Of a stretch of DNA of 51,879 nt, positions 27,174-35,713 are shown in pieces. Every line of letters begins with the position of its first letter. Positions within the stretch are counted from its first letter, which is position 1. The stretch is from Synergistetes bacterium ADurb.Bin155 (lineage in GTDB: Bacteria > Synergistota > Synergistia > Synergistales > Thermovirgaceae). Under the pieces are notes generated by a model that was not told the origin of the DNA, did no database searches, and worked only from the letters and a program-made list of their open reading frames with translations. The stretch spans positions 1 to 51,879 of the forward strand of contig MWDE01000016.1 in assembly GCA_002070395.1 (NCBI GenBank). Direction: 5' to 3'. The position numbers were made by a program, and so were the translations under genes.

Positions 27174-28433
27174 TTAATCGCCGTTACCGCTGTCAGCGGT
27201 CCTCGAACCCGAGGGTCTGCGGCGCCGACCCCGCTTCTTGTCGCTGCCCCTGGCATTCTTTGGCGCGTTCTGGTTCACCGGCTTGGCCGCAGCTTGGGGT
27301 ACTGTGGGGCTTGAGGGCTTATGGGCCTCGATGACCCTGGCGGGTCCCATCGTTTTCTTTTTTCTTCGCCGCCCCCGAAAGGCCCCTGTCCTCTCGGCGA
27401 AGTCGGCGCCTTGTCGCGGTTCTGCCTCGCGAACGTTATCAACGGGGTGATTCGAAGACTCCTTATCCACGCCATCACATTCTTCCTGGATCTCCTCGGA
27501 AAGACCCGGTTCATGAAGATCTTCTATGAGAGGCGCGGGTATGGCTTTATCCCTTTCCCAGGCTTCACCCCTTGTCACACTCTCCCGGAAATCCTGGAAA
27601 TCATCCACATCGATGAGCAGTTCCCCGGTGCCGGGCGATGTGACCCTGACCCTCCTCGCCGCAACATCTATGCCGGAAACCACGTAGTTTACGGAGGGCG
27701 TTTTTATCTTCGAACCGGGGCTCGGCAGGTTCTTCCAGAGCTCCCGGTATATCTCGTGCTCGTAGCCCATGCAGCACATCAGCCGTCCGCATATGCCCGA
27801 TATTTTCGCCGGGTTCAGGGCGAGGTTCTGCTCCTTTACCATCCTTATGCAGATCGGGGCAAACCTGTTCAGCCAGTAACTGCAGCAGCAGGGCATCCCG
27901 CAGGGTGAGATCCCCTTTACCACTTTTGATTCATCCCTAACACCTATCTGGCGGAGTTCGATCCTCGTCTTGAACTCCTTGGCCAGGTCTCGGACATAGG
28001 CCCTGAAATCAACTCTCTGTTCTGCCGTGAAGTAAAAGAACAATTTTTTCCTGTCGGGAAGGTATTCGACATCGACCAGTTTCATCTCCAGATCGTGGGC
28101 CTTGAGCAGTTCGCGCCCCTTAGCCAGTACCTGGGCTTCCTCTTCTCTCAAGGAGGCGCTTTCCCTTTCATCCTGGAGTGTGACCGGCCGTAGGTATTTC
28201 ACATCCTGAAAGGCCGGTTCTCCGCCGCGGGGTGCCCCGTCACCCCCGTTGTTGGTCAGGGTCTCCCTATACGTATCAGCCTGCTCCATGGTTATCGGAC
28301 CAGCGACAACCCCTATCTCCTCCCCCCTGGCGGAAGAAATGATGACCTCCATGCCTTTATCAAGGTCCACATCATCGCTGTGGAGCAGCCCCAGGTAACG
28401 GGGTTTACCAATTATCACCAAGTAGCTCTTCAA
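27174..28433 (-). CDS. ricT: RicT/YaaT (PSP1 domain) protein
   Basis: RicT-type protein of the Y-complex, which in Bacillus helps RNase Y process certain mRNAs and can bind FAD and Fe-S clusters. The PSP1 core (about residues 80-260) has the cysteine-rich stretches CGMPCCCSYWLNRF and GICGRLMCCMGYEH. I chose TTG at 28433 (419 aa) because AGGAGAGG is 6 nt upstream; the open frame continues 6 residues to 28451. The C-terminal 100 residues are basic and low complexity (KKRGRRRRPSG), a likely RNA-contacting tail. Order tmk-holB-ricT is common in Firmicutes-like genomes. Its start overlaps holB. Confidence 0.88.
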   Translation of the reverse strand: MKSYLVIIGKPRYLGLLHSDDVDLDKGMEVIISSARGEEIGVVAGPITMEQADTYRETLTNNGGDGAPRGGEPAFQDVKYLRPVTLQDERESASLREEEAQVLAKGRELLKAHDLEMKLVDVEYLPDRKKLFFYFTAEQRVDFRAYVRDLAKEFKTRIELRQIGVRDESKVVKGISPCGMPCCCSYWLNRFAPICIRMVKEQNLALNPAKISGICGRLMCCMGYEHEIYRELWKNLPSPGSKIKTPSVNYVVSGIDVAARRVRVTSPGTGELLIDVDDFQDFRESVTRGEAWERDKAIPAPLIEDLHEPGLSEEIQEECDGVDKESSNHPVDNVREAEPRQGADFAERTGAFRGRRRKKKTMGPARVIEAHKPSSPTVPQAAAKPVNQNAPKNARGSDKKRGRRRRPSGSRTADSGNGD

Positions 28434-29220
28434 GTCGCACCTCTCCTTCAAGACTCACCAAAACAAGGTCCTGGGCCATGGGGGTGGTCAACTTGCCCTT
28501 TTCCGCCATGAGACGGATCGTATCCAGGCCCGCAGCCCTACAATGGTCTCCCTTGCCTAGGAAAAAACCCACCCAATCCTGGATCTCGGCGGCGAGGACC
28601 TTCGACTCCAGTTTCCTGGTCTTCCCGACCCATTTTACAAATTCATGAACACTGGGAGGGATGGCCTCTCCTCCGGGTTCAGGGTCGACACTTCCGCGAA
28701 ACTGAAAGAGTCTCAACCTGCTCCTCAGGGTGGGAATTAGCACGTTTTCCTCCAGCAAAAAGATCAAGGCCCCCGTCGAAGGTGTCTCTTCGGATATTTT
28801 CAGAAGGCTGTTTGCCGCCGGGAGGGAGAGCTTGTGGGCCGAATGGATAACGGCCACCCTCTTCCTGGAGATGACGGGTTTCAGGGAAAGTTCCTCCCAA
28901 AGCTTCCTGCAATCCTTGATGCCGGGAGGTTCCCCGGGGGCCCCAAAAAAGAGCAGGTCCGGATGTTCCGTTTTGGACCATGCCCTACAGGCGGGGCAGG
29001 TCCCGCAACCGTCGCCGGAAAAGCACAGGATCTTCCTGGCGCAGGCCATGGCAAAATCCATATGTAACGAAAAGGGCATTACACCGGCCACAGGTAGGCG
29101 TGCCCCATCAGATCCAACCAGGGAGGAAACTTCATCGACGAAGGAGGAAAGGTTATTCTCCAAGTTCTTTGCTTCCCTTTCCTTCTTACCTCCCTTCATC
29201 GTTTCGCCAAGGTTTTTCAT
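28405..29220 (-). CDS. holB: DNA polymerase III delta' subunit (clamp-loader)
   Basis: 271 residues. A zinc-type four-cysteine cluster CFSGDGCGTCPAC and the HPDL that follows it fit delta'. The AAA-type sensor region is visible (AHKLSLPAANSLLKISEETPS). No usable P-loop is present: the position that should hold GxxGxGKT reads VAGVMPFSLHMDFA, so it probably cannot bind ATP, as is known for delta' of some bacteria. Starts ATG at 29220, overlapping the tmk stop (ATGA); its 3' end overlaps ricT by 29 nt. Confidence comes from context and cysteine pattern as much as from sequence. Confidence 0.8.
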   Translation of the reverse strand: MKNLGETMKGGKKEREAKNLENNLSSFVDEVSSLVGSDGARLPVAGVMPFSLHMDFAMACARKILCFSGDGCGTCPACRAWSKTEHPDLLFFGAPGEPPGIKDCRKLWEELSLKPVISRKRVAVIHSAHKLSLPAANSLLKISEETPSTGALIFLLEENVLIPTLRSRLRLFQFRGSVDPEPGGEAIPPSVHEFVKWVGKTRKLESKVLAAEIQDWVGFFLGKGDHCRAAGLDTIRLMAEKGKLTTPMAQDLVLVSLEGEVRLEELLGDNW

Positions 29221-29906
29221 CGCCAGCCCCCCTTTTTCATCAAAAGGGCCATAATGCTTGATACCATTGTATCCGCTAGGTCGCCGGGGTCGTTGGTGCC
29301 ATCCATCCTCTTGACTCTTTCCGGCTCCTCATGGCAAAGGGTCCCGTAACCGAGCCGGATGCGTTCCAGGAGTGGCCCGTCTTTCTCAAACCTGTCGGGT
29401 TTTCCCTTCCTGGCAACAATTCTTCCCAGTGCCACCCTGACCGGAACATCAAGCCAAAATGTCAGGTCCGGCCTGGGGAAACGGCCTCCAGCGGAGATCT
29501 CTTCCACAACCCCCCTGGGGAAGCTTTTTCCGAAAACCTGGTATGCCAAGGTGGAATCGGAGTACCTTTCGCAAAGGATAACTTTTCCCGCCCCTAACCC
29601 CGGCCGAATGACCCGTTCGACGTGTTCAGCCCGATCGGCCAGAAAAAGAAGCGTCTCGGTCAGTACGCTCTTGAGGTCTCCCCCGATGAGGGTCTCCCGC
29701 AGCACCTCTCCCCCATCCCACCCGCCCGGTTCATGGGTCATGACCATTCGGTCCGTACCAAGTCTCTCTGCCAGTTTGCGAAAGACGGACCCGGCCAGGG
29801 TGCTCTTTCCGGATCCGTCAATTCCCTCGAAGGTAATAAATAGGCCGAGGGAGGGATGACGCTCATCAAAAGAGGTAGAAGAACCCCAATGACCCGACAC
29901 TGTCAT
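29217..29906 (-). CDS. tmk: Thymidylate kinase
   Basis: Phosphorylates dTMP to dTDP. The P-loop ITFEGIDGSGKSTLAGSV and HEPGGWDGGEVLRE (lid/substrate residues), plus LFLADRAEHVERVIRPGL (DR motif), identify the family. The start is uncertain because the gene begins inside mlaD: ATG 29906 (229 aa) gives a 40-nt overlap. No clean ribosome site was found, so the true start may lie a few codons further downstream. It is followed by holB with a 4-nt overlap. Confidence 0.9.
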   Translation of the reverse strand: MTVSGHWGSSTSFDERHPSLGLFITFEGIDGSGKSTLAGSVFRKLAERLGTDRMVMTHEPGGWDGGEVLRETLIGGDLKSVLTETLLFLADRAEHVERVIRPGLGAGKVILCERYSDSTLAYQVFGKSFPRGVVEEISAGGRFPRPDLTFWLDVPVRVALGRIVARKGKPDRFEKDGPLLERIRLGYGTLCHEEPERVKRMDGTNDPGDLADTMVSSIMALLMKKGGWR

Positions 29907-31137
29907 CACCCTTATCCAGGTAGCGATAGAAAATGCCCCAGCTTTCATCGAAGCGATACCGGCCCTCGAGGGACCAGCTCCCTCCGTTTTCGTTCCACCA
30001 CTGGGCGATAACGGAAAGGGGACCTTGGGGTCCTACGGGGTGCAAGAGGAAGCCCGCCCCGGGATAGCCTCGGACGGCTCCCCCCCAGAATTCCCATCGG
30101 TCACCGTGGAGTCCCAGGCCGGCTGTAATCTTGGAGTCGCCTCCGATATCATCGGCGCCGATCAGGAGACCCATCTTCCTGGAACGGCTCTTGACCCAAA
30201 GGGAGATGTCACCCATCATGTCGCTTTCACCCGAACCCGATATTCCCCCGTACAGTCCGACCTTGCCTCCAAAAGAGAGATCCTCGATGCCGGAGATGAT
30301 CCTGTTGGCTTTCCCCACCATTTCCTTGACTTCCTGTATCCTTGAGGGCGCCGGCGCCGTATCGTCGAAGAGGGCCACCTCGATCTTTCTGGATAGAGCC
30401 TCGAGGCTTTCCGCCGCCCCTTTTATCCTTAGGATCATCTGGCGAAGATCCTGACCGGATGTACCCCCTTCATCGAATTGGTCTACCACCTTTTTCAGGT
30501 TGCCCAGGAACTGGGAAAGGTTTTCGAGCGACGCCATAAGGGCGCCCCTATTCTCCTGGACCATGGAGTCAATATCTTCGGTCAGGCCTGCCAGCGAATC
30601 GCCGGCCTTTTTCACCTGGTCACGGGCTTCCTTGGAAAACTCCTGGAATTCACCGGCGGCTTCGGAAAGTTTTGCAAGGAAAGTATTTATATTTGAAAAG
30701 GTCGACTGGAGGCCGCCGAGGCTGGTCTTGATATCCGTCATTATTTCATCCAGCGAGGGCGGTATCGTCCCAGACACGGTGTCTCCCTCGGTTATGTTTT
30801 CGAGGGAGTCGCCCCTGGTGACCTTGACACGGGGTTCACCCAGGAGTCCGCCTGTGTCGATGATAAAACGACTGTCGAGGGGCACAATGACATGACTTCT
30901 TACATTCACCCTTACCAGCACACCCTCTTCCAGCAAGTCTATCCCGACGACTTTTCCCGATTCTACACCGGAGACGAGGACGGGGGCGCCCGTGTCGAGA
31001 CCCATGGCGTCGGGGAAGACTATGCCGAAAGAATAACCGTACTGTCGAAAACGAGCTCCCCCGCTGACAAAGACAAGGGCTCCCAGAAAGACAATGGCTA
31101 AAAAGACCACTAGCCCGACTCTCATCTCCCTGTTCAC
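29866..31137 (-). CDS. MCE-domain lipid-transport protein MlaD with C-terminal beta-barrel-like domain
   Basis: N-terminal signal-anchor (RVGLVVFLAIVFLGALVFV, residues 6-24), then an MCE domain (about 30-125, YSFGIVFPDAMGLDTGAPV, GEPRVKVTRG). Next is a long helical, coiled-coil segment (about 130-285, rich in E, K, Q, L). The last 125 residues are beta-rich, with alternating Gly/aromatic strands (WEFWGGAVRGYPGAGFLLH, GSWSLEGRYRFDESW), and end in FYLF, a terminal Phe typical of outer-membrane barrels. This arrangement is known for MlaD of Veillonella. GTG 31137 is chosen, with AGGAGG 9 nt upstream and overlapping the mlaF stop (GTGA). Confidence 0.85.
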   Translation of the reverse strand: MNREMRVGLVVFLAIVFLGALVFVSGGARFRQYGYSFGIVFPDAMGLDTGAPVLVSGVESGKVVGIDLLEEGVLVRVNVRSHVIVPLDSRFIIDTGGLLGEPRVKVTRGDSLENITEGDTVSGTIPPSLDEIMTDIKTSLGGLQSTFSNINTFLAKLSEAAGEFQEFSKEARDQVKKAGDSLAGLTEDIDSMVQENRGALMASLENLSQFLGNLKKVVDQFDEGGTSGQDLRQMILRIKGAAESLEALSRKIEVALFDDTAPAPSRIQEVKEMVGKANRIISGIEDLSFGGKVGLYGGISGSGESDMMGDISLWVKSRSRKMGLLIGADDIGGDSKITAGLGLHGDRWEFWGGAVRGYPGAGFLLHPVGPQGPLSVIAQWWNENGGSWSLEGRYRFDESWGIFYRYLDKGDDSVGSLGFFYLF

Positions 31138-31904
31138 ATCTTCTCGCCTCCTGTCCTCCCGACGGATACCATCCCTTGGGCGAAACTCTTCACCATGGGA
31201 TGATCGGACCTTTCCCACTCCACGGGGACACCCCGCCAGGCGATCCTGCCTTCATGCATCAGCAAAAGAGTGTCCCCAATGCCCAGGGCGGAAACGATAT
31301 CGTGGGTCACTACCAACGCGGTGAAACCAAACTCTCCGCAGAGATCGACCACGAGCTGGTCGATATGGCGGGCCGTTACTGGGTCGAGTCCTGTGGTGGG
31401 TTCGTCCAGAAGCAGGAGGGACGGGCTATGCACGAGGGACCTGGCGATGGCCACTCTTTTTCGCATGCCTCCCGAAAGCATGGCTGGGTACTTGTCTCTC
31501 ACATCCTCCAGCTCCACGTGTTCGAGCATATCCAGGACCATTTTCGAGATCGATTCGGGGTCCTCGATCCCCCTGCAATACTTCAGGGGAAAGGCGATAT
31601 TCTGGCCCACTGACAGGGAATCAAAAAGAGCCCCCCCTTGGAAGACCACTCCCAGTTCCTTTCTTACCTCGACCAGTTCATCCTCTTGCGTTTCGGGACC
31701 GATCACCTTGCCCAAAAGCTCGATCCGGCCTTTATCGGGCTTCAGAAGGCCTGAAGCCAATTTAAGGGCCGTGGTCTTCCCGCACCCGGAAGGTCCCATG
31801 AGGCAAGTGATCTCACCGACGGGAAGGGTCATGTCCATCCCGCCGATCACTTCTCTCCCGTCAAAGGAAACCGAAACTCCCTGCATTCTCATGACCGGGT
31901 CCAT
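31134..31904 (-). CDS. mlaF: ABC-transporter ATP-binding protein MlaF
   Basis: Cytoplasmic ATPase of the Mla/MCE lipid transporter. Walker A GPSGCGKTTALKLASG (about residues 33-48), signature LSGGMRKRVAIARS and Walker [14 protein letters not shown] are all present; 256 aa is normal. ATG start at 31904, four bp after the mlaE stop. The pair mlaE-mlaF with mlaD directly after is the core of a lipid exporter/importer between the membranes. Confidence 0.93.
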   Translation of the reverse strand: MDPVMRMQGVSVSFDGREVIGGMDMTLPVGEITCLMGPSGCGKTTALKLASGLLKPDKGRIELLGKVIGPETQEDELVEVRKELGVVFQGGALFDSLSVGQNIAFPLKYCRGIEDPESISKMVLDMLEHVELEDVRDKYPAMLSGGMRKRVAIARSLVHSPSLLLLDEPTTGLDPVTARHIDQLVVDLCGEFGFTALVVTHDIVSALGIGDTLLLMHEGRIAWRGVPVEWERSDHPMVKSFAQGMVSVGRTGGEKM

Positions 31905-31908
31905 GGCC

Positions 31909-32688
31909 TCATCCCTTGATCCCTCCGAAAAGCAGGGAAGAGAGGACGTAATTGAAGACCAGTATTAACATATTACCCCAGACAACCGCCTTGGTGGTGG
32001 CCGTCCCCACGCCCCGGGCACCTTGGCCGGCCATGAACCCCTGACCGCAGGCAGAGACAACGATGAGTACACCGAAGACTGCAGCCTTCAGGAGTCCCCC
32101 ATAGATATCGGAGGGGGCGAGGAGCGCCTCCACGGACCTTCTGAAAAGGTGGGCGTTCACTCCGTGAGCTGCGACATACAGGAATCCCCCGGTGATGCCG
32201 ATCACAAAGGAGAACAGGGTGAGCACGGGCAGCATAACCAGGCCTGCCAACAACCTAGGCACCCCGACGAAGACATGGGGTTCGAGGCCGAAGGTCCTCA
32301 AGGCGTCGATCTGTTCCGTCACCTTCATGGAGCCGATCTCTGCGGCCATGGCCGCCCCTATCCTACCGCTGACCACGAGACCGGTAAGCACGGGTGACAT
32401 CTCCCTTACCATGCTTAGGGCGATCACCCCTCCAATATAGCCGGTCGCGCCGAAACGGACGAATTGGTCAAGGGTCTGCACGGCCAAGACCATCCCTGTG
32501 AAGGCACTGGTGATGGAGACCACCAGCACTGAACCAACGCCGACCCTTTCCAGTTGCTCGAAAAGATCCTCCTTGCTCCAGGTACCTGAGAAGATCCCTG
32601 TAAAAGCCTTTAGACCGACAATAAAAAAGAAACCCAAGGTGGAAAAAAGCTCTATGGCCTGTCTTCCGATCCATGAAAGAAGGTTCAA
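31909..32688 (-). CDS. mlaE: MlaE-type permease
   Basis: 259-residue inner-membrane permease with about five hydrophobic helices (for example VSITSAFTGMVLAVQTLDQF, GLVVSGRIGAAMAAEIGSMKV). The conserved segments match MlaE/TTG2B. TTG start at 32688 with AAGGAGGTG about 5 nt upstream. It follows the S55-peptidase gene by 12 bp. Expected to form the transmembrane channel with MlaF and MlaD. Confidence 0.93.
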   Translation of the reverse strand: MNLLSWIGRQAIELFSTLGFFFIVGLKAFTGIFSGTWSKEDLFEQLERVGVGSVLVVSITSAFTGMVLAVQTLDQFVRFGATGYIGGVIALSMVREMSPVLTGLVVSGRIGAAMAAEIGSMKVTEQIDALRTFGLEPHVFVGVPRLLAGLVMLPVLTLFSFVIGITGGFLYVAAHGVNAHLFRRSVEALLAPSDIYGGLLKAAVFGVLIVVSACGQGFMAGQGARGVGTATTKAVVWGNMLILVFNYVLSSLLFGGIKG

Positions 32689-32700
32689 GGCCCCACCTCC

Positions 32701-34482
32701 TTATTCAGGGATCACCTTGATCATTCTTCTTTGAAGGCCATCGACAAAATAATTTGAACGGTAGCTCTTGAACGACCCCTCTTTGATACTTTCTTCCTTG
32801 ACCTGGCTCCTGAGTTTCTTCTGACTCTCTTCCTCTTCCAGGGATAGGGGGTCTTCCCCAGGCAGCCCCATGCTTCTCACCTCGGCCACGACCTCGTCGT
32901 TGGTCTCCATCGCCGAGAATTCCTTCAGGAGCTCATCGAGGCTCCTGATGGTCCTCCAACCCATGATGATCGACTCCTGGTCAGGCTCTTCGATCCCACC
33001 TCCCCGGACCACCACTTCGCATGGACCCTTCGCGTCCATGGGCACCTTGAGGGTCATCTTGTGGGTCACTGTTTCCTTCCTGAAGGGACGGAGAGTGACC
33101 TCCACGTCGAAACTCCCTCCTGGAGGGACCGTTTTCCGGGAAAGGTTCACATCTTCGATCAGTACGACCCTGGGTTCAGTCGTGGCCTCGATGTCAATAT
33201 GCACCCCGAAGGGGGCGATCTCGATGAAGGGGTTGAGCGATACAGCGTTCACAAGGTCCGAGAACTCGGAGAAAAGTATCTTGGTCAGATCGGTGGAAGA
33301 AAAGAACATATTTGTCCTCTGCCAACCTTCGGCCAGCCTCCCTCCCTCTATCTTCAGGGTGAGCTTGGCGCTGCCTTCTCCAACGCGACCCCAGACGTTA
33401 TCAACGAGGCCCGTGATCATTTCGGGGATGACCTTGGTCATCATGAAGGGGTCGCAGGCCGTCTTGAATCTCTTAAAGGTCTCGGTCCCGGAATCCACAT
33501 CTCGAAAATTCAGGGAGATGTCCATGACCGGGGCGAAACGGCCGATAAAACCCCCGATGGCCTGGGGTCGGTCCTGGGTGACGATCCCCACAATGGATGT
33601 GGGTGTACCGATCTTGAAAGGCGTATCGAGGCTGGGGACCACCTGATGGATCCAGGATCGGGCAAGGGGGAAGGCCACCGCCCCACGATTGGTGAAAGGG
33701 TGGGCAAAAGCGAGAAAACGCCCGTCCGTCGACACGGCCGTAAGCGTGCCCGTCGCTGCTAGGACCACATCGCCCCAGGCAACAAGAACGCTCACGGCTT
33801 CACCGGGCCTCAGGATTGGTTTGTACTCCACTGGGAGTGATAGGTCCCCGCCCCCGCTCGGGAGTAGGATGACCGGATTTCCCAGGGCTTCTTCGATCTT
33901 CCTTGCGCTCCTGGAGCTATAGCCGCTACCGATAAGGGGGGCTGAAAGCCCACCCCCATCCCCCGGGGGAGACACTTTTTGGCTCCCGGGCTCTGGCTCG
34001 AGAAGGTTCAGATCACCCGAGGCGGGATCTTGGAGTTTTAATTCGGGAACCTTTAGGGAGGGTACCTTGTCGGCCCAGTTCCAGATCTCAGCCATCTCAT
34101 CGATAGGTGTCACCAGCCCCATCTGGTGTTCGCTGAAGCTCCAACCGTAACCTATCGCGCCGACCAGCTTCCCCCCTACGAAAACTGGGCTCCCGCTCAT
34201 ACCGGCGGCTATACCCCCGGTCTGTTCGATCACGGAGCCGGAAGCCCTCACCAAAATGAGGTTGTGGGGGCTTTTCGGGGAGGGCATCACGCTGAGGACC
34301 GTGACAGGAAAGGAGACCACTTCACTCCCTTTGATGACGGTATAGGCGACCCCTTTTGTCCCTTCATTCAGGGAGGCGGCAGAAAGAGTGCCTCCTGGCA
34401 CACAAAAGGTCGATGAGTAGGCGGGCAAGACCAGGCAAAGACAAACCGGAAAAACCAGGAGGAAGATCATCTTCCTGAACAT
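32701..34482 (-). CDS. Secreted SpoIVB-like (peptidase S55) domain protein
   Basis: 593 residues with a signal peptide (MFRKMIFLLVFPVCLCLVLPAYSS, cleavage about 24). The S55 family core spans about 45-350: GIAAGMSGSPVFVGGKLVGA has the trypsin-like GxSGSP serine (Ser96), followed by LVTPIDEM and later FLAFAHPFTNRGAVAFPLAR and VGIVTQDRPQAIGG. SpoIVB cleaves a sporulation regulator in Bacillus; this gene stands in a lipid-transport operon of an organism with no sporulation genes here, so the substrate is unknown. The C-terminal 200 residues are beta-rich and unrecognised. It follows prfB by 21 bp. Confidence 0.8.
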   Translation of the reverse strand: MFRKMIFLLVFPVCLCLVLPAYSSTFCVPGGTLSAASLNEGTKGVAYTVIKGSEVVSFPVTVLSVMPSPKSPHNLILVRASGSVIEQTGGIAAGMSGSPVFVGGKLVGAIGYGWSFSEHQMGLVTPIDEMAEIWNWADKVPSLKVPELKLQDPASGDLNLLEPEPGSQKVSPPGDGGGLSAPLIGSGYSSRSARKIEEALGNPVILLPSGGGDLSLPVEYKPILRPGEAVSVLVAWGDVVLAATGTLTAVSTDGRFLAFAHPFTNRGAVAFPLARSWIHQVVPSLDTPFKIGTPTSIVGIVTQDRPQAIGGFIGRFAPVMDISLNFRDVDSGTETFKRFKTACDPFMMTKVIPEMITGLVDNVWGRVGEGSAKLTLKIEGGRLAEGWQRTNMFFSSTDLTKILFSEFSDLVNAVSLNPFIEIAPFGVHIDIEATTEPRVVLIEDVNLSRKTVPPGGSFDVEVTLRPFRKETVTHKMTLKVPMDAKGPCEVVVRGGGIEEPDQESIIMGWRTIRSLDELLKEFSAMETNDEVVAEVRSMGLPGEDPLSLEEEESQKKLRSQVKEESIKEGSFKSYRSNYFVDGLQRRMIKVIPE

Positions 34483-34503
34483 CGAGGGACCTCCATCAAT
34501 CTG

Positions 34504-35608
34504 TCATCGGTGATGCTTCCTGAACCTGAGGAAGGAAAGGATGAATTCATCAATGTCACCGTCCAGTACGGCCTGCACGTTGCCCTTTTCCAGGTTCGTC
34601 CGGTGATCCTTGACCATCGTGTAAGGGTGCAGAACATAGGACCTGATCTGGCTTCCCCAGCCGATCTCCTTTTTCTCCCCCTGGATGGCGTTGATCTGTT
34701 CCTGCCTCTCCTGAAGCATCCTCTCGTAGAGACGACCCCTAAGGACCACCATGGCGCTATGACGATTCATATGCTGGGATCGCTCGTTCTGGCAGCTAAC
34801 TACGATCCCCGTCGGCAGGTGGGTTATCCTGACGGCGGAATCGGTCATATTGACATGTTGACCGCCAGCTCCTCCGGACCTGTAGGTATCTATCCGGAGA
34901 TCTTCAGGATCGATCTCGATCTCCACGTCATCGGGCAGTTCAGGGGAGACATTGAGCGAGGCGAAACTTGTGTGTCTCCTCTTGGCCGTATCGAAGGGTG
35001 ATATCCTTACAAGCCTGTGTACGCCTCTTTCGGTCTTCAGGTAACCATAAGCGTACTCCCCTGTCACGAGTACCGTAGCGGATTTGATCCCCGCCTCCTC
35101 GTCCTCCGTGATCTCAAGGATCCTGGTCTGAAAACCCTTCTCCTCCGCCCAGCGAAGGTACATCCTGAGGAGCATCTCGGCCCAGTCCTGGGAATCATGG
35201 CCGCCGGCCCCCGAGTGAATGCTCAGGATAGCGTTGGATTCATCATACTCTTCATCGAGGAGGAGCAGCAGCTGAAGATCATGGATCCTTCCTTCGAGGG
35301 CTGTGGCCCTGCGATCGAACTCTCCTTCGAGTTCTTGATCCTCGCCCGATCCGAGGAGTTCGGTCATGACCTGGAGTTCTTCCATTTCCCGGGAGACTCC
35401 CTTCCATGCGTCAAGCCGCCCCTGAAGGCAGGACAACTCCCTTGTGACGGCCTGGGGGTTTTCGCTAGCCCAGAAGCCCTCGCCGGAAGTTATCTTCGTT
35501 AGTTTTTCGACCTCTACTGAAAGTTCTTCCGGGTCAAAGGCTTTCCTTCAACTCGGAAACAAGCGAGTGAAGTCCCTCCATTACGGTGCTCATGGGAACC
35601 TGGGCCAC
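34504..35608 (-). CDS. prfB: Peptide chain release factor 2, programmed +1 frameshift
   Basis: RF2 recognises UGA and UAA stop codons. The 367-residue product is obtained by reading 24 codons from GTG 35608 (GGAGGTG 6 nt upstream), slipping +1 at CTT TGA C (TGA at 35534-35536) and continuing as DPEELSVEVEKL. Motifs: SPF tripeptide (VRISPFDTAKRR) for stop recognition and GGQ (SGGAGGQHVN) for peptide release. The unshifted frame would end after 24 residues, so the frameshift is required. An SD-like AAGGA sits 4 nt before CTT. First gene of the long prfB-glpX run. Confidence 0.96.
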
Positions 35609-35670
35609 GCAGTTCACCTCCAAATGTCTTTGAAGCCGGGGAGTGCTATTATTAGTAATTCAGGCATTTC

Positions 35671-35679
35671 ATTATATCA
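35671..35679 (-). promoter_or_regulatory. Extended -10 promoter of prfB
   Basis: On the minus strand TGATATAAT is an extended -10 (TGn plus a perfect TATAAT at 35671-35676). No good -35 is visible at 16-18 bp upstream. Transcription would start near 35664, about 56 nt before the prfB GTG. Confidence 0.6.
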
Positions 35680-35713
35680 TCCAGTGATCCCCTGGGGGGA
35701 AAGGTATGCGGTC

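Noticed and set aside
35641..35713. BirA operator (bioO-like) upstream of birA
   Set aside because: No inverted repeat resembling known BirA sites; only an A/T-rich stretch shared with the divergent prfB promoter.
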